DNA from: Saitoella complicata NRRL Y-17804
Taxonomy: Eukaryota; Ascomycota; Saitoellomycetes; Saitoellales; Saitoellaceae
DNA length: 64,000 nt
Direction of reading: 5' to 3'
Assembly: GCF_001661265.1 (NCBI RefSeq)
Contig: NW_017566999.1
Coordinates: 1 to 64,000 of the forward strand
Shown here: in pieces, positions 1 to 8,922 of the stretch
Layout of the letters: each line of letters begins with the position of its first letter
Position numbering within the stretch: position 1 is the first letter of the stretch
Position numbers and translations under genes: made by a program
The notes under the pieces: generated by a model
The model's database searches: none
The model's input: only the letters and a program-made list of their open reading frames with translations
Told to the model about the DNA's origin: nothing

Positions 1-136
1 TAACCCTAACCTAACCCTAACCCTAACCCTAACCCTAACCCTAACCCTAACCCTAACCCTAACCCTAACCCTAACCCTAACCCTAACCCTAACCCTAACC
101 CTAACCCTAACCCTAACCCTAACCCTAACCCCAACC
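1..136. repeat. Telomeric repeat array (CCCTAA)n
   Basis: About 22 tandem copies of the hexamer run from the first base, with one short variant unit near base 10 and degeneration to CCCCAA-like units at about 125-136. Read toward the chromosome end on the complementary strand the unit is TTAGGG, the common telomere repeat of filamentous ascomycetes. The C-rich strand reads inward from base 1, as expected for a left chromosome end. This fixes the window as chromosome-terminal rather than an internal fragment. Confidence 0.98.
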
Positions 137-702
137 CCACAAAAAAATGGTTGAGGCCATGAACTCATGGAATGTGACGAATTTAGGGTTAGATACTCAT
201 CCAGTTCAACCATCTCTTTGAGTATATCACAGTTTCCAAAGATCTTTCAAAGACATACCTCAGCCAGTGGCACGTCTGACAACTACCAGTACGGCGACAA
301 TGGAGTAGGCTGAGTCTGAATCTACAGGAAAGAGCCAGAAAGTTGTAGGACTCCTAGATCGATGGGAGAAGACCAGGGAGTTGTAGATCAAGTTCTAATC
401 AATGGGAGAGTGCTGTATCGGGACATTTAGGACGCACGCTGGAATGTAGCTGTAGCTATGTCGATGAGCTTCATGAGCTGCCAGGCATTTTGCGGCCTCC
501 TGCTGCGTCGGCGAGAAGCCGAATCAGAGAGAGTCGGCCTGAATCGCTCCGAGCACCTGCTGCGCCACCCGCTGTTGGCTGAGGGCGTGGCTGTGCCAGA
601 GCGGGGTCAGCCTGAATCCGTCGAAGGACTAGTAGTAGGATATCTCCTGTTTACTGCGCTCGATCCGTAGTTTGACATATTTGGGTTAAGTGTAAAGATC
701 GT
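137..702. other. Telomere-adjacent non-coding stretch
   Basis: About 565 bp between the telomere array and the first gene. There is one isolated TTTAGGGTTAG motif near 181-191, in the opposite orientation to the array. Short imperfect repeats of a GCCTGAATC-type core occur near 536 and 608. I see no convincing gene, no helicase relic and no transposon. The end of this stretch probably contains the 3' UTR of the minus-strand kinase-like gene. Confidence 0.5.
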
Positions 703-1922
703 TTAGCTTTGGTGCTGCTCCTCATCATTTCGTGAACCCCGAGGCTGATAGACCACCTCTTCACTTCCGGCCTCTGTAGACCTTGACGGCGGAGGCGGTG
801 GGTTCCAAGCCGCACGTTGTGCCCACGATTGCTGCACTGGACGTTCTTGTGCGGGCCAACCCTGACCATGGTATGACTGTGGCTGCCCGTATCCTTGTCC
901 GTAACCCCTGTCGACGTCGTGACCCCCATACGGCTGCTGAGGTCGATGTCCACAGCCTCGCCATGCCTGACTGTGCCCACCCCGTCTATCATGATTTCCG
1001 TACTCGTGACCACCCCGAACCTGTCCCGGATCGCTCCTCGGCCAGGTCTGCACATGCGCAGGCCGATCACCCTGATACGGTCTATATCTCGCCTGACCTT
1101 GTCCGCGTCCGTCGTCGGCTCTATTAGGGTCTTCGCGCCATGCATCCCCTTGTTCCGCCCTTTTCCTTCTGATCCCATCACCAATATCTTTCGCGTTATT
1201 CAGGAGCGCCTCTAGTCTCTCTTTCGTCCACTTTCCACTGCCTTGGTCGGCTTCGGTTAGGTTAACGACGGCACCCATGCCTTCATCGCCATGATGTCGT
1301 GGTGGCTGATACATCGCCTTAAACTTCGGTAAAATCTCATCTGCACCGAAAGTCCCAATCACGCCCGTGGGATGGTCTTGCCTCGCCATGATCCTCGAAT
1401 GGCATGTCTCAAACGATGTCTGCATGACGATACAATCAACCCCAACCCCAAATCTGCCCGCGAGCTCAACCCACGTCCGTCGCTGTTGTCGATCAAAGTT
1501 GCATCTATCGATAATCACCGATGCTCCTTCCGCAAGGTGTTTCCGTACCATCGACTCACTGTACGTTCGTAGTCATGATTAGCTTCAGGTTGCAGAACAG
1601 TTAGGGAGGCACGAGCATACCATGCTCGTCGATCACCGAGTTCGTCTTGGTTGATTCTCTTGTAATCTGGGAATTCGCGGACGATGGAGGTTGCGAGGGT
1701 GCTCTTCCCGCTACCTACGATGCCGACGAGGATGAGCATGCACTGATTCTCGTTTCTCTTCTCCACCGCTGCGGCCGGAGCTGACTGATCCGCAACACCA
1801 TGCTCATTGACTGGTCGCTGAACAACCTCAGGCTGTCCTTCCAACTGCTTGTGCTCCGCTGGTTGCTCCATGAATCCTGCTGTCGCCGTCGTCGTCCTCG
1901 TACAACAACTGCGCTCTTGCAT
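703..1922 (-). CDS. P-loop polynucleotide-kinase-like ATPase with RGG/GYGQ-rich tail
   Basis: Two exons (1922-1621, 1558-703) joined over a 62-nt intron (donor GTATGC, acceptor TACAG) give 385 aa. Splicing restores the block DELGDRRACESMVRKHL, which neither exon encodes alone. The Walker A motif GIVGSGKST is at about residues 67-75, and VIIDRCNFD at about 112-120 supplies the second conserved acidic motif of the PNK/AAA_33 kinase family. An Arg-rich lid region follows at about 150-165. From about residue 190 the protein is low complexity, rich in G, R, Q, Y and H with RGG and GYGQ elements, as in RNA-binding proteins. The nearest families are the kinase domains of polynucleotide kinase 3'-phosphatase and related RNA/DNA 5'-kinases. 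No phosphatase or HIT domain is present, so the substrate is unknown. An alternative start is the ATG at 1871. It is the most telomere-proximal gene. Confidence 0.75.
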
Positions 1923-2205
1923 CACCCCACATCAGCCCACCGTCTGTCAATCGATAGATATCACCGTGATCAGATATCGAACCCTTACAATCCTCGGAGC
2001 AGATAAAAAGTGTCCTATTCAATCCTAAACGCCCGTATAAAAAGTCATCATCGAGTCTCAACGAACAATAAAGTCCTCGAGCTCGCGTACGTGCTCCAAG
2101 TAATGAGTTATCATACATTTTCCTCTAACCAAGCTCTTCTTGCAATAGGCTCCTCCTCCTCGTCAATCCATGCAACGCTCCATCCTCGTCGTCGCCGACG
2201 CTCGT

Positions 2206-4077
2206 CTATCCCCACACCTCCATAACCAACCTCCCCTCCTTCTCCCACTCCTTCCACAACCCCCTCGCCTCACTCTCATTCAAATGCCCATGCACCATCG
2301 CAACCTCAACCAACGCCTCAACAACCCCCTCACTCGCCATCTTCCCACTCCCACACATAAAGATCTTCCCGCCCTCCTGACTCATCACCCTCCACACCCG
2401 GTCTCCATGGCGCAATACCTCATCCTGCACGTACTCCCTCTTTCCGGTCTGTGATTCGACGACGCGGCGGGAGTCACCATCGAGACCGACCCATTCTCCG
2501 CAGTAGAGTTCGTCGACGGTGTGGTCTCTACACCCCTGCAAAACCCATATCTTGGAGGGTGGGTTATCGATATCAGTCGCTGTCTTGAACATCCGCTGTA
2601 CGAAGCCTCTGAACGGGGCCACGCCGACTCCGGCGCCAATGAGGATCATGGGTCCGTTGAAAGCGGAGAATTCGCGTGCGAGGGGGTTTGCGTGTACTCC
2701 CCTAAACATCGGAACCTTAATATCCTTCTTTCCACCCTCTCTAACCCACTCACTCGTGATGCGCTCCAAGAATCCCGTTCCGACACCATACCGCACCCCA
2801 CGTTTATAATCCGGACTGTCGACGATCGTGAACGCCATCTCGAGGGTTTTCCTCCCAGGCGCGTGCATCGGATCGTTGGAAAGCGAATACCACCTCGGAT
2901 TCAACGGCGGCAACACACCGAGGATATGACTCAACTCACACCCCCTCGTCGACGGGAACGCACGCAACAACTGCGCAAGCGTCAAATGCGCACTCGCCCT
3001 CAACTGCAAAAAGGCACTCTGTCCCTGCTTCGAGCACAAAAACGTCAAAATCGTTTTTTCTTTCGTGTTTGTCGCGTATTCGGCGAGTACGCGGAGGAGT
3101 TTCTTGGTAGGTGGGAAAGATTGGATATCGACCGTCCACGTGATCAATTCCCTCCTCGTGGTCTCCATACACCTCGGTTTCTCATCACCCCAAAGTGTCG
3201 GCCACCTCCCGCCCTCCGTAGACAACTCGACAACTTCATCCGCAACATCCACCAACCCCAACGCATCGAGTATATCATCCACCATATCGGGAGCGTTCGG
3301 TGCGATGATCCCGATCGCACCGCCCACCATCCATTCTTCGCCTTCGTTCAGTGGGTAGTCCTCTACGTCCATCGCCATATGGAATACGCGCTTCGACGCA
3401 CCCGGTTTTGTCAACTCTCGCGCATCGGTCATGGGAGCGTGGAAAGTCGGCGTATCCGGGAAATGGGGCGTAACCCAATCGGGGGGAACGTAGGAGGATG
3501 TCTCCCGCTTCTGGCTCTGGTCTTTACCTTTCATCGAGAGGATGGAGGCAGGGAGGGAGGTGATGTTCGTCAATTTCAACCCGGGGGTCAAGAGAGCACG
3601 CGGGAACGGGAGCTGATCGAACGCGGGGTTATCCGTCGGATACTCAAAATGCTCACTCTGTTCCCCCTTCTGCACCGCCGCCTTCTTCTTCAGCGAGAGT
3701 GCAGGCAAAACAGGAACCTTGACCGCTCCCTCTTTCTCCTCGATCTCCTTTTGAGCTTTTGCGAGTGCGGTCGGATACGTCGTGAAATCGACCTCTAAAC
3801 CCATGTTTGCGATGGAGTTCGTGACGTCCTGCACGATATCGATTTGACAATTCTCGAAAGCGTCTTTTGCGCAACAGGTACAGTTCTTGCATTTTGTGGG
3901 GACGGGGGTCTCGGTGAGGGGGGGTGTAGCTGGTGGCGAGGAGGTGGTTGAGGTGGATGTTGAGAGAGACGGGACTTCGGACTGCGAGGAGATGATCTCG
4001 GTGCGGGTTTTGATGCCGCCATGGGAGGCGGGGGTTGTGGAGGTGTTTCTTGTTGTGTACATTGCACCTCCGGTCAT
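2206..4077 (-). CDS. Diflavin-reductase-family FAD/NADPH oxidoreductase lacking the FMN domain, with N-terminal Cys motif
   Basis: A single-exon 623-aa protein. The C-terminal two thirds is the FNR module of cytochrome P450 reductase, methionine synthase reductase and Tah18: FAD-binding RWYS at 395-398 and GVGTGFL at 431-437, NADPH-binding GAGVGVAPFRGF at 481-492, a second NADPH motif FMCGSGK near the C-terminus, and a terminal Trp (VWG). The connecting segment contains VGGAIGIIAPN (251-261). The FMN-binding flavodoxin domain normally present is absent. Instead the first ~60 residues are Ser/Thr-rich, followed by a cysteine cluster at C63, C66, C68, C69 and C77 (CKNCTCCAKDAFENC). Family knowledge predicts NADPH oxidation through FAD; the electron acceptor is not evident. 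It could be a fungal methionine-synthase-reductase-like protein or a novel partner of an Fe-S protein. The start could also be the ATG at 4062. Confidence 0.82.
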   Translation of the reverse strand: MTGGAMYTTRNTSTTPASHGGIKTRTEIISSQSEVPSLSTSTSTTSSPPATPPLTETPVPTKCKNCTCCAKDAFENCQIDIVQDVTNSIANMGLEVDFTTYPTALAKAQKEIEEKEGAVKVPVLPALSLKKKAAVQKGEQSEHFEYPTDNPAFDQLPFPRALLTPGLKLTNITSLPASILSMKGKDQSQKRETSSYVPPDWVTPHFPDTPTFHAPMTDARELTKPGASKRVFHMAMDVEDYPLNEGEEWMVGGAIGIIAPNAPDMVDDILDALGLVDVADEVVELSTEGGRWPTLWGDEKPRCMETTRRELITWTVDIQSFPPTKKLLRVLAEYATNTKEKTILTFLCSKQGQSAFLQLRASAHLTLAQLLRAFPSTRGCELSHILGVLPPLNPRWYSLSNDPMHAPGRKTLEMAFTIVDSPDYKRGVRYGVGTGFLERITSEWVREGGKKDIKVPMFRGVHANPLAREFSAFNGPMILIGAGVGVAPFRGFVQRMFKTATDIDNPPSKIWVLQGCRDHTVDELYCGEWVGLDGDSRRVVESQTGKREYVQDEVLRHGDRVWRVMSQEGGKIFMCGSGKMASEGVVEALVEVAMVHGHLNESEARGLWKEWEKEGRLVMEVWG

Positions 4078-4738
4078 TGTGACTGACAGTCTCTGCTTGA
4101 CTGCTTGACGGATCAGAATGACGGTCGACTTGGTTGGTGGTTGGTTTTTTCTGGGGTTCTCAAGTTAAAGTGACTTCGCCGCGCTCCGGGTGGCGATTGC
4201 GCCCCACATCTGATTAGATCCCATCTGATTGACGAGAAGAGAAGGTGGAGGCCGTGTTGGGGATTATACATGGTATCGTTCACGAACTCCCCCGAAATGT
4301 ACGCCGGCTCAGGATGATGGTTCAGTCTGTACATCTTACACAACTAGTTCCATTTCTCTACCAGCTTCCGGTGCACCGACCAGTTGCCCGGCAAGATGTG
4401 CGAGCCGTAAAGCGACCACATCACCATCGAGATCACCACCGGAGAGGGTTGGTATGCTCCACTGTGAGCGACGACGATGCCGAAGTCTACTTCTACTCCT
4501 CCGAGTTCTTTCCAAGGTTCTCTGGTCATGGAAGGCAGGTTACATATGTGCGCGTCGACATTACCGCATGAGTCTGAAACCAGCACGACGTGATTCAGGG
4601 TGCACCCTTAGCAGTTCTCGTCACCTTCGATGACGGAATGTAGCTCCTGCCTCTATTTAAATGTTCACGAAAGTCCCGACTTTCCCGCTTTTTCATCTCA
4701 CCAAGTTTTTCCCACGCACCAAGCCCTTAACATATCTA
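4078..4738. other. Intergenic region, no supported gene
   Basis: This holds the divergent promoters of the reductase on the minus strand and the small open frame on the plus strand. Bases near 4651-4662 contain CTATTTAAAT, a TATA-like element, followed by a pyrimidine-rich stretch to about 4735, typical of fungal promoters. The open frames here lack family features and overlap on both strands, so I do not call them. Confidence 0.4.
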
Positions 4739-4984
4739 ATGACATTCATGGACCACCTCAAACACCCCTTCCATCCCGCCCGAGCCGCAGAAGAAGCCGA
4801 AATGCGCGAAGACGACCGTCTCGAAGCCGAACACATGGCCCGCGAACGCGAAGAAAAAGCCCGTCGACAATCCGCGGGCTCGAACACCAGCTCCGGTACC
4901 CCGAGTAATCACCAAGAACAGATGCTCCACGGGATGAAGATGTCCCACGACGCCCATATGACGAGGCCGGACGTTCCCATCTGA
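4739..4984 (+). CDS. Possible small charged protein (81 aa), unknown
   Basis: The open frame starts MTFMDHLKHPFHPARAAEEAE and contains a strongly charged, probably helical Glu/Arg-rich core (residues about 15-45), then a Ser/His/Met-rich tail. It has a pyrimidine-rich leader and a TATA-like element about 80 bp upstream, which favours a real gene. I recognise no domain, membrane segment or targeting signal. An upstream in-frame ATG at 4661 would add 26 residues. It could be a chance open frame. Transcript evidence or conservation would settle this. Confidence 0.35.
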   Translation: MTFMDHLKHPFHPARAAEEAEMREDDRLEAEHMAREREEKARRQSAGSNTSSGTPSNHQEQMLHGMKMSHDAHMTRPDVPI

Positions 4985-5156
4985 GAAAGGGATCGAACAG
5001 GACCACGCTCGATGGAGAGGACTCGGGACGGTATTTCGTAGTGAATGAGATGTTGTTGGGTGGGTCGGGACTGGTGGATAGGCATGAGCATGATGGTTTC
5101 GGAGGGGGACGGGATGGGAATTATGGACTTATCTGAGGCGTTGTGGGATTGTGACG

Positions 5157-5640
5157 TTTTAGAGTTCGGCCAAAATATACTTTCGTACAATTCTTGTTCA
5201 ACAAATCGAAATGGGAGGAGGACAGTGCGTGGGAGGTATCTGCCCGACCACCTCGGCCAGCGTTGTTGACTGCATAATTGATCGTGTCGTATTTGTCGAC
5301 GGCCTGCGTTATTATACAGCGAATTGCATCTTCGGACGCGATGTCGACTTGGAGGGTGAGGATTTGTGTCAAGGGGTATGCAGAGTGGTTTGAGTCAGCA
5401 GTCTGGGACAGGAGGTCGAGGTTGTAGTCTGTCGTATTTCAGGTTCGCATGGTTATTCACAGTACTTAAGCATGATAAGGAATTTCGTGATGCGGAGCGG
5501 GAAGAGGCGTAGTGCGTATGAGTGGTTGACGGGGAAAGGGTTGAAGAGCATTGGGAAGAATTTACGGCGTTATGATCGTTGGGCCGAGCGTGTGATTCCT
5601 GCAGCTTGGACAATCGTACGCAAGGCATATTTTGATCGCG
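5157..5640 (-). pseudogene. Decayed short-chain dehydrogenase/reductase gene
   Basis: The minus strand between 5375 and 5157 encodes an SDR-like segment: LTLQVDI, then a helix, then VNNAGRGG (the NNAG motif), then HALSSSHFDLLNKNCTKVYFG, which matches the alpha-4/alpha-E region of the fold. Upstream, around 5640-5580 in another frame, a faint KYALRTIVQAAGIT resembles the Rossmann glycine motif but lacks its glycines, and stops interrupt the region. No YxxxK catalytic motif is found downstream. I read this as a degenerate SDR gene rather than a functional one. Unusual splicing could hide parts of it, but the Rossmann motif as seen would not bind a dinucleotide well. Confidence 0.45.
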
Positions 5641-5752
5641 GTGTAGGTTCCATTTAGATGGATGAGGTCAACTCTCCGACCATCAAATTAGTAGTATAAG
5701 AGGTATATCGCATATCAATATCGTACAACCCTCTTCAAACACTCCCTTAAGC

Positions 5753-7357
5753 TTACTCAGCACGGCACCCAACAACCCCCGAATCCAGCTCCTCTTCCTC
5801 CTCGTCCTCCGCCGGTGGTCCTCCCGTCGCCGCCGGGGCCTCAGCATCAAACACGACATGCCCAGAGTTCCTCCTACTAACCCTCCTGTCTACATCCCCC
5901 CTCAACCCACAAACCAACCACTCCATCCCAGCCCTCTTCTTCCCCCCACCCTCGATGGTCTTGTCAGCCTCGTATCCTCGGTTCGCCTCATAACACGCGC
6001 CCAAAACCCCCATCCCCACCGCCACTAACATCACATCCCCACCCCTCCTCCCCTTCACAACTCCTCGCTCGACCCCAACCCGCCACATACTCTCCGTCGC
6101 CGTTCTCGCGAGGTAGATCCCGAGAGCGCGAGACTCGATATGTCGGCCCCATAATCCGGCAAGAAATCCGAGCGCGTAGAACCGGGATGTCGGGAATGCG
6201 CGGGAGGGGAGGGAGGAGGATAATATGTCTGCGAGGGAGTAGAATGTGGTGAGCCCGCCGGTGATGAGCATGGAACTCTTGAGGGTTTTTGCGAAGACAT
6301 TCAGCAACACGGCCGGGGGGGGTGCGCTGGGGGATTTGCGGAGAAGGATGAGTGCGAGAGAGGCATAAACCAAATTAAACACCTTGACGAGCGCATATAT
6401 CGACCCAATCCCCGCCACGACAGCGTGTTTTGTTGCGCTGACTTCGCTGGGTCTGGTTAGTGCTGACCAAAGCCGTGTATGCCCGGGATGTGCGCCGTCG
6501 ATGTGTCCGTTTAGTATGGATGGTCCGGAGGGGTAGAGCGTGGGTGAATAATACCGTCCATACCCTCCCTTCGCCACTTTTCCCAAATACTGCACGGCGG
6601 AGGGAGGGACGTACGGTGCCGACAACCGCGTAAGGAGACGCTCGAACGTGGGTGCGAGACTCGTTGGGTAGAAAATGAACGCGTGGAGGAGATGTGCGAG
6701 GGACGGTGGGATGAACCACCAGCTCTTCGCGTTACGATCCCACCTCGCAGGTAATTTGCCCGCGGCGTGGAGTGTGTCGTAGAGTGTCTCGAGGGCTTTG
6801 AAGAGAATGTATAACGCGAGCGATTGTCGTCTCCGACCCTCGGGGAAGAGGATGAGGGCTGTGGATGCGATAGACGCTGTCACCAGCGAGGAAACGGGCG
6901 GGGAGGTATGGAGACGAGCGAAGGGCTGTGTGGTTGTTGAGTGGATGCGGAGGAGGGTGTGGTGGACTAGACGGTAGAGGGCGAGGAATCCTGCCAAGGA
7001 CGATGATGTACGCAGATTTGTGGAGGATTTGAGAGTACTAAGAATGGTGCGGGGGCTGTACGCAGTGAACGTTAGCGACTCCTCCGTCGGAGAAGGCCTT
7101 CCACAGCATGCGCACCTTTGTCGTCGAACGATGCCTTTGACCACCACATCGATTAACGTCAAGATCCCGTACGATCCTAGAATGACTCTGGTCGAGTCCC
7201 GGACTGTCCGAATCACGATCCCATCCTCTTCGTGACAAAGTGTAGCAGCAGGCAATGACACCGCGAACCCCCGTGAATGAAGTAGCCTTGCCAGCTTCCT
7301 CTCTTCTCCTTCTGACAGCAGGAAGCGCAGCCAACGTGCACCTATTGCCTTCTCCAT
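5753..7357 (-). CDS. TMEM135-like multi-pass membrane protein
   Basis: A polytopic protein with several hydrophobic segments and His/Ser-rich loops. It resembles the fungal relatives of TMEM135/PMP52, membrane proteins linked in animals to peroxisomes and mitochondrial dynamics. The open frame is continuous, but bases 7115-7056 look like a 60-nt in-frame intron: donor GTGCGC, branch GCTAAC, acceptor GTACAG, no stop. Splicing it out removes a Cys-rich insert (CACCGRPSPTEES) and joins VVKGIVRRQ to SPRTILSTLK, giving 514 aa; retention gives 534 aa. Features seen include the N-terminal EERKLARLLHSRG region and a Tyr/Pro-rich central loop. The assignment rests on overall pattern, not a catalytic motif. 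It is divergent from PAF1, with 144 bp between the start codons. Confidence 0.65.
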   Translation of the reverse strand: MEKAIGARWLRFLLSEGEERKLARLLHSRGFAVSLPAATLCHEEDGIVIRTVRDSTRVILGSYGILTLIDVVVKGIVRRQRCACCGRPSPTEESLTFTAYSPRTILSTLKSSTNLRTSSSLAGFLALYRLVHHTLLRIHSTTTQPFARLHTSPPVSSLVTASIASTALILFPEGRRRQSLALYILFKALETLYDTLHAAGKLPARWDRNAKSWWFIPPSLAHLLHAFIFYPTSLAPTFERLLTRLSAPYVPPSAVQYLGKVAKGGYGRYYSPTLYPSGPSILNGHIDGAHPGHTRLWSALTRPSEVSATKHAVVAGIGSIYALVKVFNLVYASLALILLRKSPSAPPPAVLLNVFAKTLKSSMLITGGLTTFYSLADILSSSLPSRAFPTSRFYALGFLAGLWGRHIESRALGIYLARTATESMWRVGVERGVVKGRRGGDVMLVAVGMGVLGACYEANRGYEADKTIEGGGKKRAGMEWLVCGLRGDVDRRVSRRNSGHVVFDAEAPAATGGPPAEDEEEEELDSGVVGCRAE

Positions 7358-7501
7358 GGCCTTGGGATGTATGCTGGAATGTATGCTGGTGGTGTGTACG
7401 GTCTGGGGTGCGGCAACCCCTGCACCACACCATCACGAAACTCTACACCAAGCTCCACGTCCTCGAACAGCAAGCAGCATACACCCCCCACCCCACCAAC
7501 C

Positions 7502-8596
7502 ATGTCCTCCCAAAAGACCAGCGCCCGCCAAGACTTCATCGTCCGCCAACGCTACAAGAACACCCTCCCCCCACCCCCCTTCCCCCCAAAACTCCTCGAC
7601 GCACCCCTCCCCCTCAAAACCTACCTCTCCCCCTTCTCCACCTCCCAAATCATCCGCTCTCTCCCACCAAATATGGAACTCGACGCAGAAAACGGAATGC
7701 CACTCGACCTCTCCCTCATCGAAGGTCTCTTCGAGGGTGATGAGAGGGGGTTGTATGGGAGTGGAGAGAAGCTGGATGAGGAGGATGCGTTGTTGTGCGT
7801 TGACCCCGATGCCGCGCACAGTTCGGCGAATAAGAGAGCGCATAATGAGAATTTCTTGAGGAGGACGGAGTATATCTCTACCGAATCCTCCCGGACAAAA
7901 CACAAATCATCCGGAATCCGGACCTCGCAGCGGGAACAGAACGCATATGAACACCTCTCTTCGCTCGCGGATCCGGAGGCGCAGGTTGCTGCTATTGAGA
8001 GAACGTTCGAGGTCGCTGATACACCCCTCGAACAAATGACACACCCCCTCAACCGTACCCTGACAGCCCTCGAGTCCTGGCCGATCATCCCCGACCAAAT
8101 CCTCTCTGGGCAACAATTGTTGCATATCCGGTTTAACGAGCCACCCCTCTCCAACACCGATTCAGTTACGAACTCCCTCCTCCGCGCCGCGGCATCCGCG
8201 TCCGAAGACGAGTACTTTGGGTACTACGCACCCAATGGTGGTGACGCGGTACGGGTTGAGGAAGGCGGGGAGGCTGCGTATCGACATGTACGGGATTACA
8301 AGTATGAGTTGATCGGGGATTGTAATAACGACATCATCATCATTCCCTCTGAGGGACCAGAGAAGGTATGGGCGTATAGGAAATATGTAGGCAAAGCAAC
8401 CCTTAAGAGATCGAGACAACTCACGGAAGCGAAATTGGGGATGAGGAGGGATGGGGTTGTTAATGGGGGGGATCCGGTTAGAATTAATGTCAGGTGGAAG
8501 GGGGTTGGGGTTGGGGGTGGTGCCACAGCTGGGGAGGAGGAGGCACTGGGTGAAGATGGTGCACAGGGCGCGGGTGGGGATGAGATGGAGGAGTAG
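7502..8596 (+). CDS. PAF1: RNA polymerase II-associated factor 1 (Paf1 complex subunit)
   Basis: A single exon of 364 aa. The N-terminus has the Paf1 hallmark RQDFIVRQRYKNTLPPPPFPPKLL region (residues about 9-32), which in homologues binds the Leo1/Ctr9 side of the complex. The central part contains the conserved block around PLEQMTHPLNRTLTA and VWAYRKYVGKATLKRS. The C-terminus is a Gly/Glu-rich disordered tail. The Paf1 complex travels with RNA polymerase II and supports histone H2B ubiquitylation and transcript elongation. I start at 7502 because the family N-terminus begins there; the frame stays open to 7367 but that extension is low complexity. The neighbouring membrane-protein gene diverges from the same short promoter. 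Confidence 0.92.
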   Translation: MSSQKTSARQDFIVRQRYKNTLPPPPFPPKLLDAPLPLKTYLSPFSTSQIIRSLPPNMELDAENGMPLDLSLIEGLFEGDERGLYGSGEKLDEEDALLCVDPDAAHSSANKRAHNENFLRRTEYISTESSRTKHKSSGIRTSQREQNAYEHLSSLADPEAQVAAIERTFEVADTPLEQMTHPLNRTLTALESWPIIPDQILSGQQLLHIRFNEPPLSNTDSVTNSLLRAAASASEDEYFGYYAPNGGDAVRVEEGGEAAYRHVRDYKYELIGDCNNDIIIIPSEGPEKVWAYRKYVGKATLKRSRQLTEAKLGMRRDGVVNGGDPVRINVRWKGVGVGGGATAGEEEALGEDGAQGAGGDEMEE

Positions 8597-8775
8597 GTGC
8601 GAAAGATATGAGGGTGGATGGAAGTGTGGGCATGTTGGTGAATGAGACGTGGGAGCACTCAGCTAGCGCTGTTACAAGAATAGAATCATCTTCCTGAATC
8701 CCCCGCGCTTTTCTCCCCAAGCACCACCGAATGCCAACTAAAAACCTTCGTATCGAACAATCCCATCGTTCCGGC

Positions 8776-8786
8776 TCAAAAATATT
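8776..8786 (+). promoter_or_regulatory. TATA-like element upstream of 5S rRNA
   Basis: The A/T-rich AAAAATATTT lies about 20-28 bp before the 5S rRNA start. In some fungi (S. pombe is the documented case) RNA polymerase III genes use an upstream TATA element. Its role here is inferred from position only. Confidence 0.35.
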
Positions 8787-8803
8787 TCCAAAGTGAAATC
8801 ACC

Positions 8804-8922
8804 AGATACGGCCACACCATGATGAAAGCACAGGATCCCGTCCGATCTCCTAAGTTAAGCATCATAGGGCCCAGTCAGTACTAGCGTGGGAGACCAGCTG
8901 GGAATACTCGGGTGCTGTATCT
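8804..8922 (+). rRNA. 5S ribosomal RNA
   Basis: About 119 nt with the expected architecture. The 5' end AGATACGGCC pairs with the 3' end GGTGCTGTATCT (helix I). CCCGTCCGATCTCC follows in helix III/loop A surroundings. The internal control region has a box A-like AGTTAAGC, then GGGAGACCAGCTGGGAATACTCGGGTGCTG toward the end. The conserved blocks match fungal 5S rRNA closely. A T-run (8922-8925) follows as the RNA polymerase III terminator. A single gene between protein genes fits the dispersed 5S organisation common in filamentous ascomycetes. Confidence 0.96.

Noticed and set aside
2521-3798. 425-codon plus-strand open frame opposite the reductase
   Set aside because: Arg-rich, featureless antisense shadow of a gene with clear FAD and NADPH motifs.
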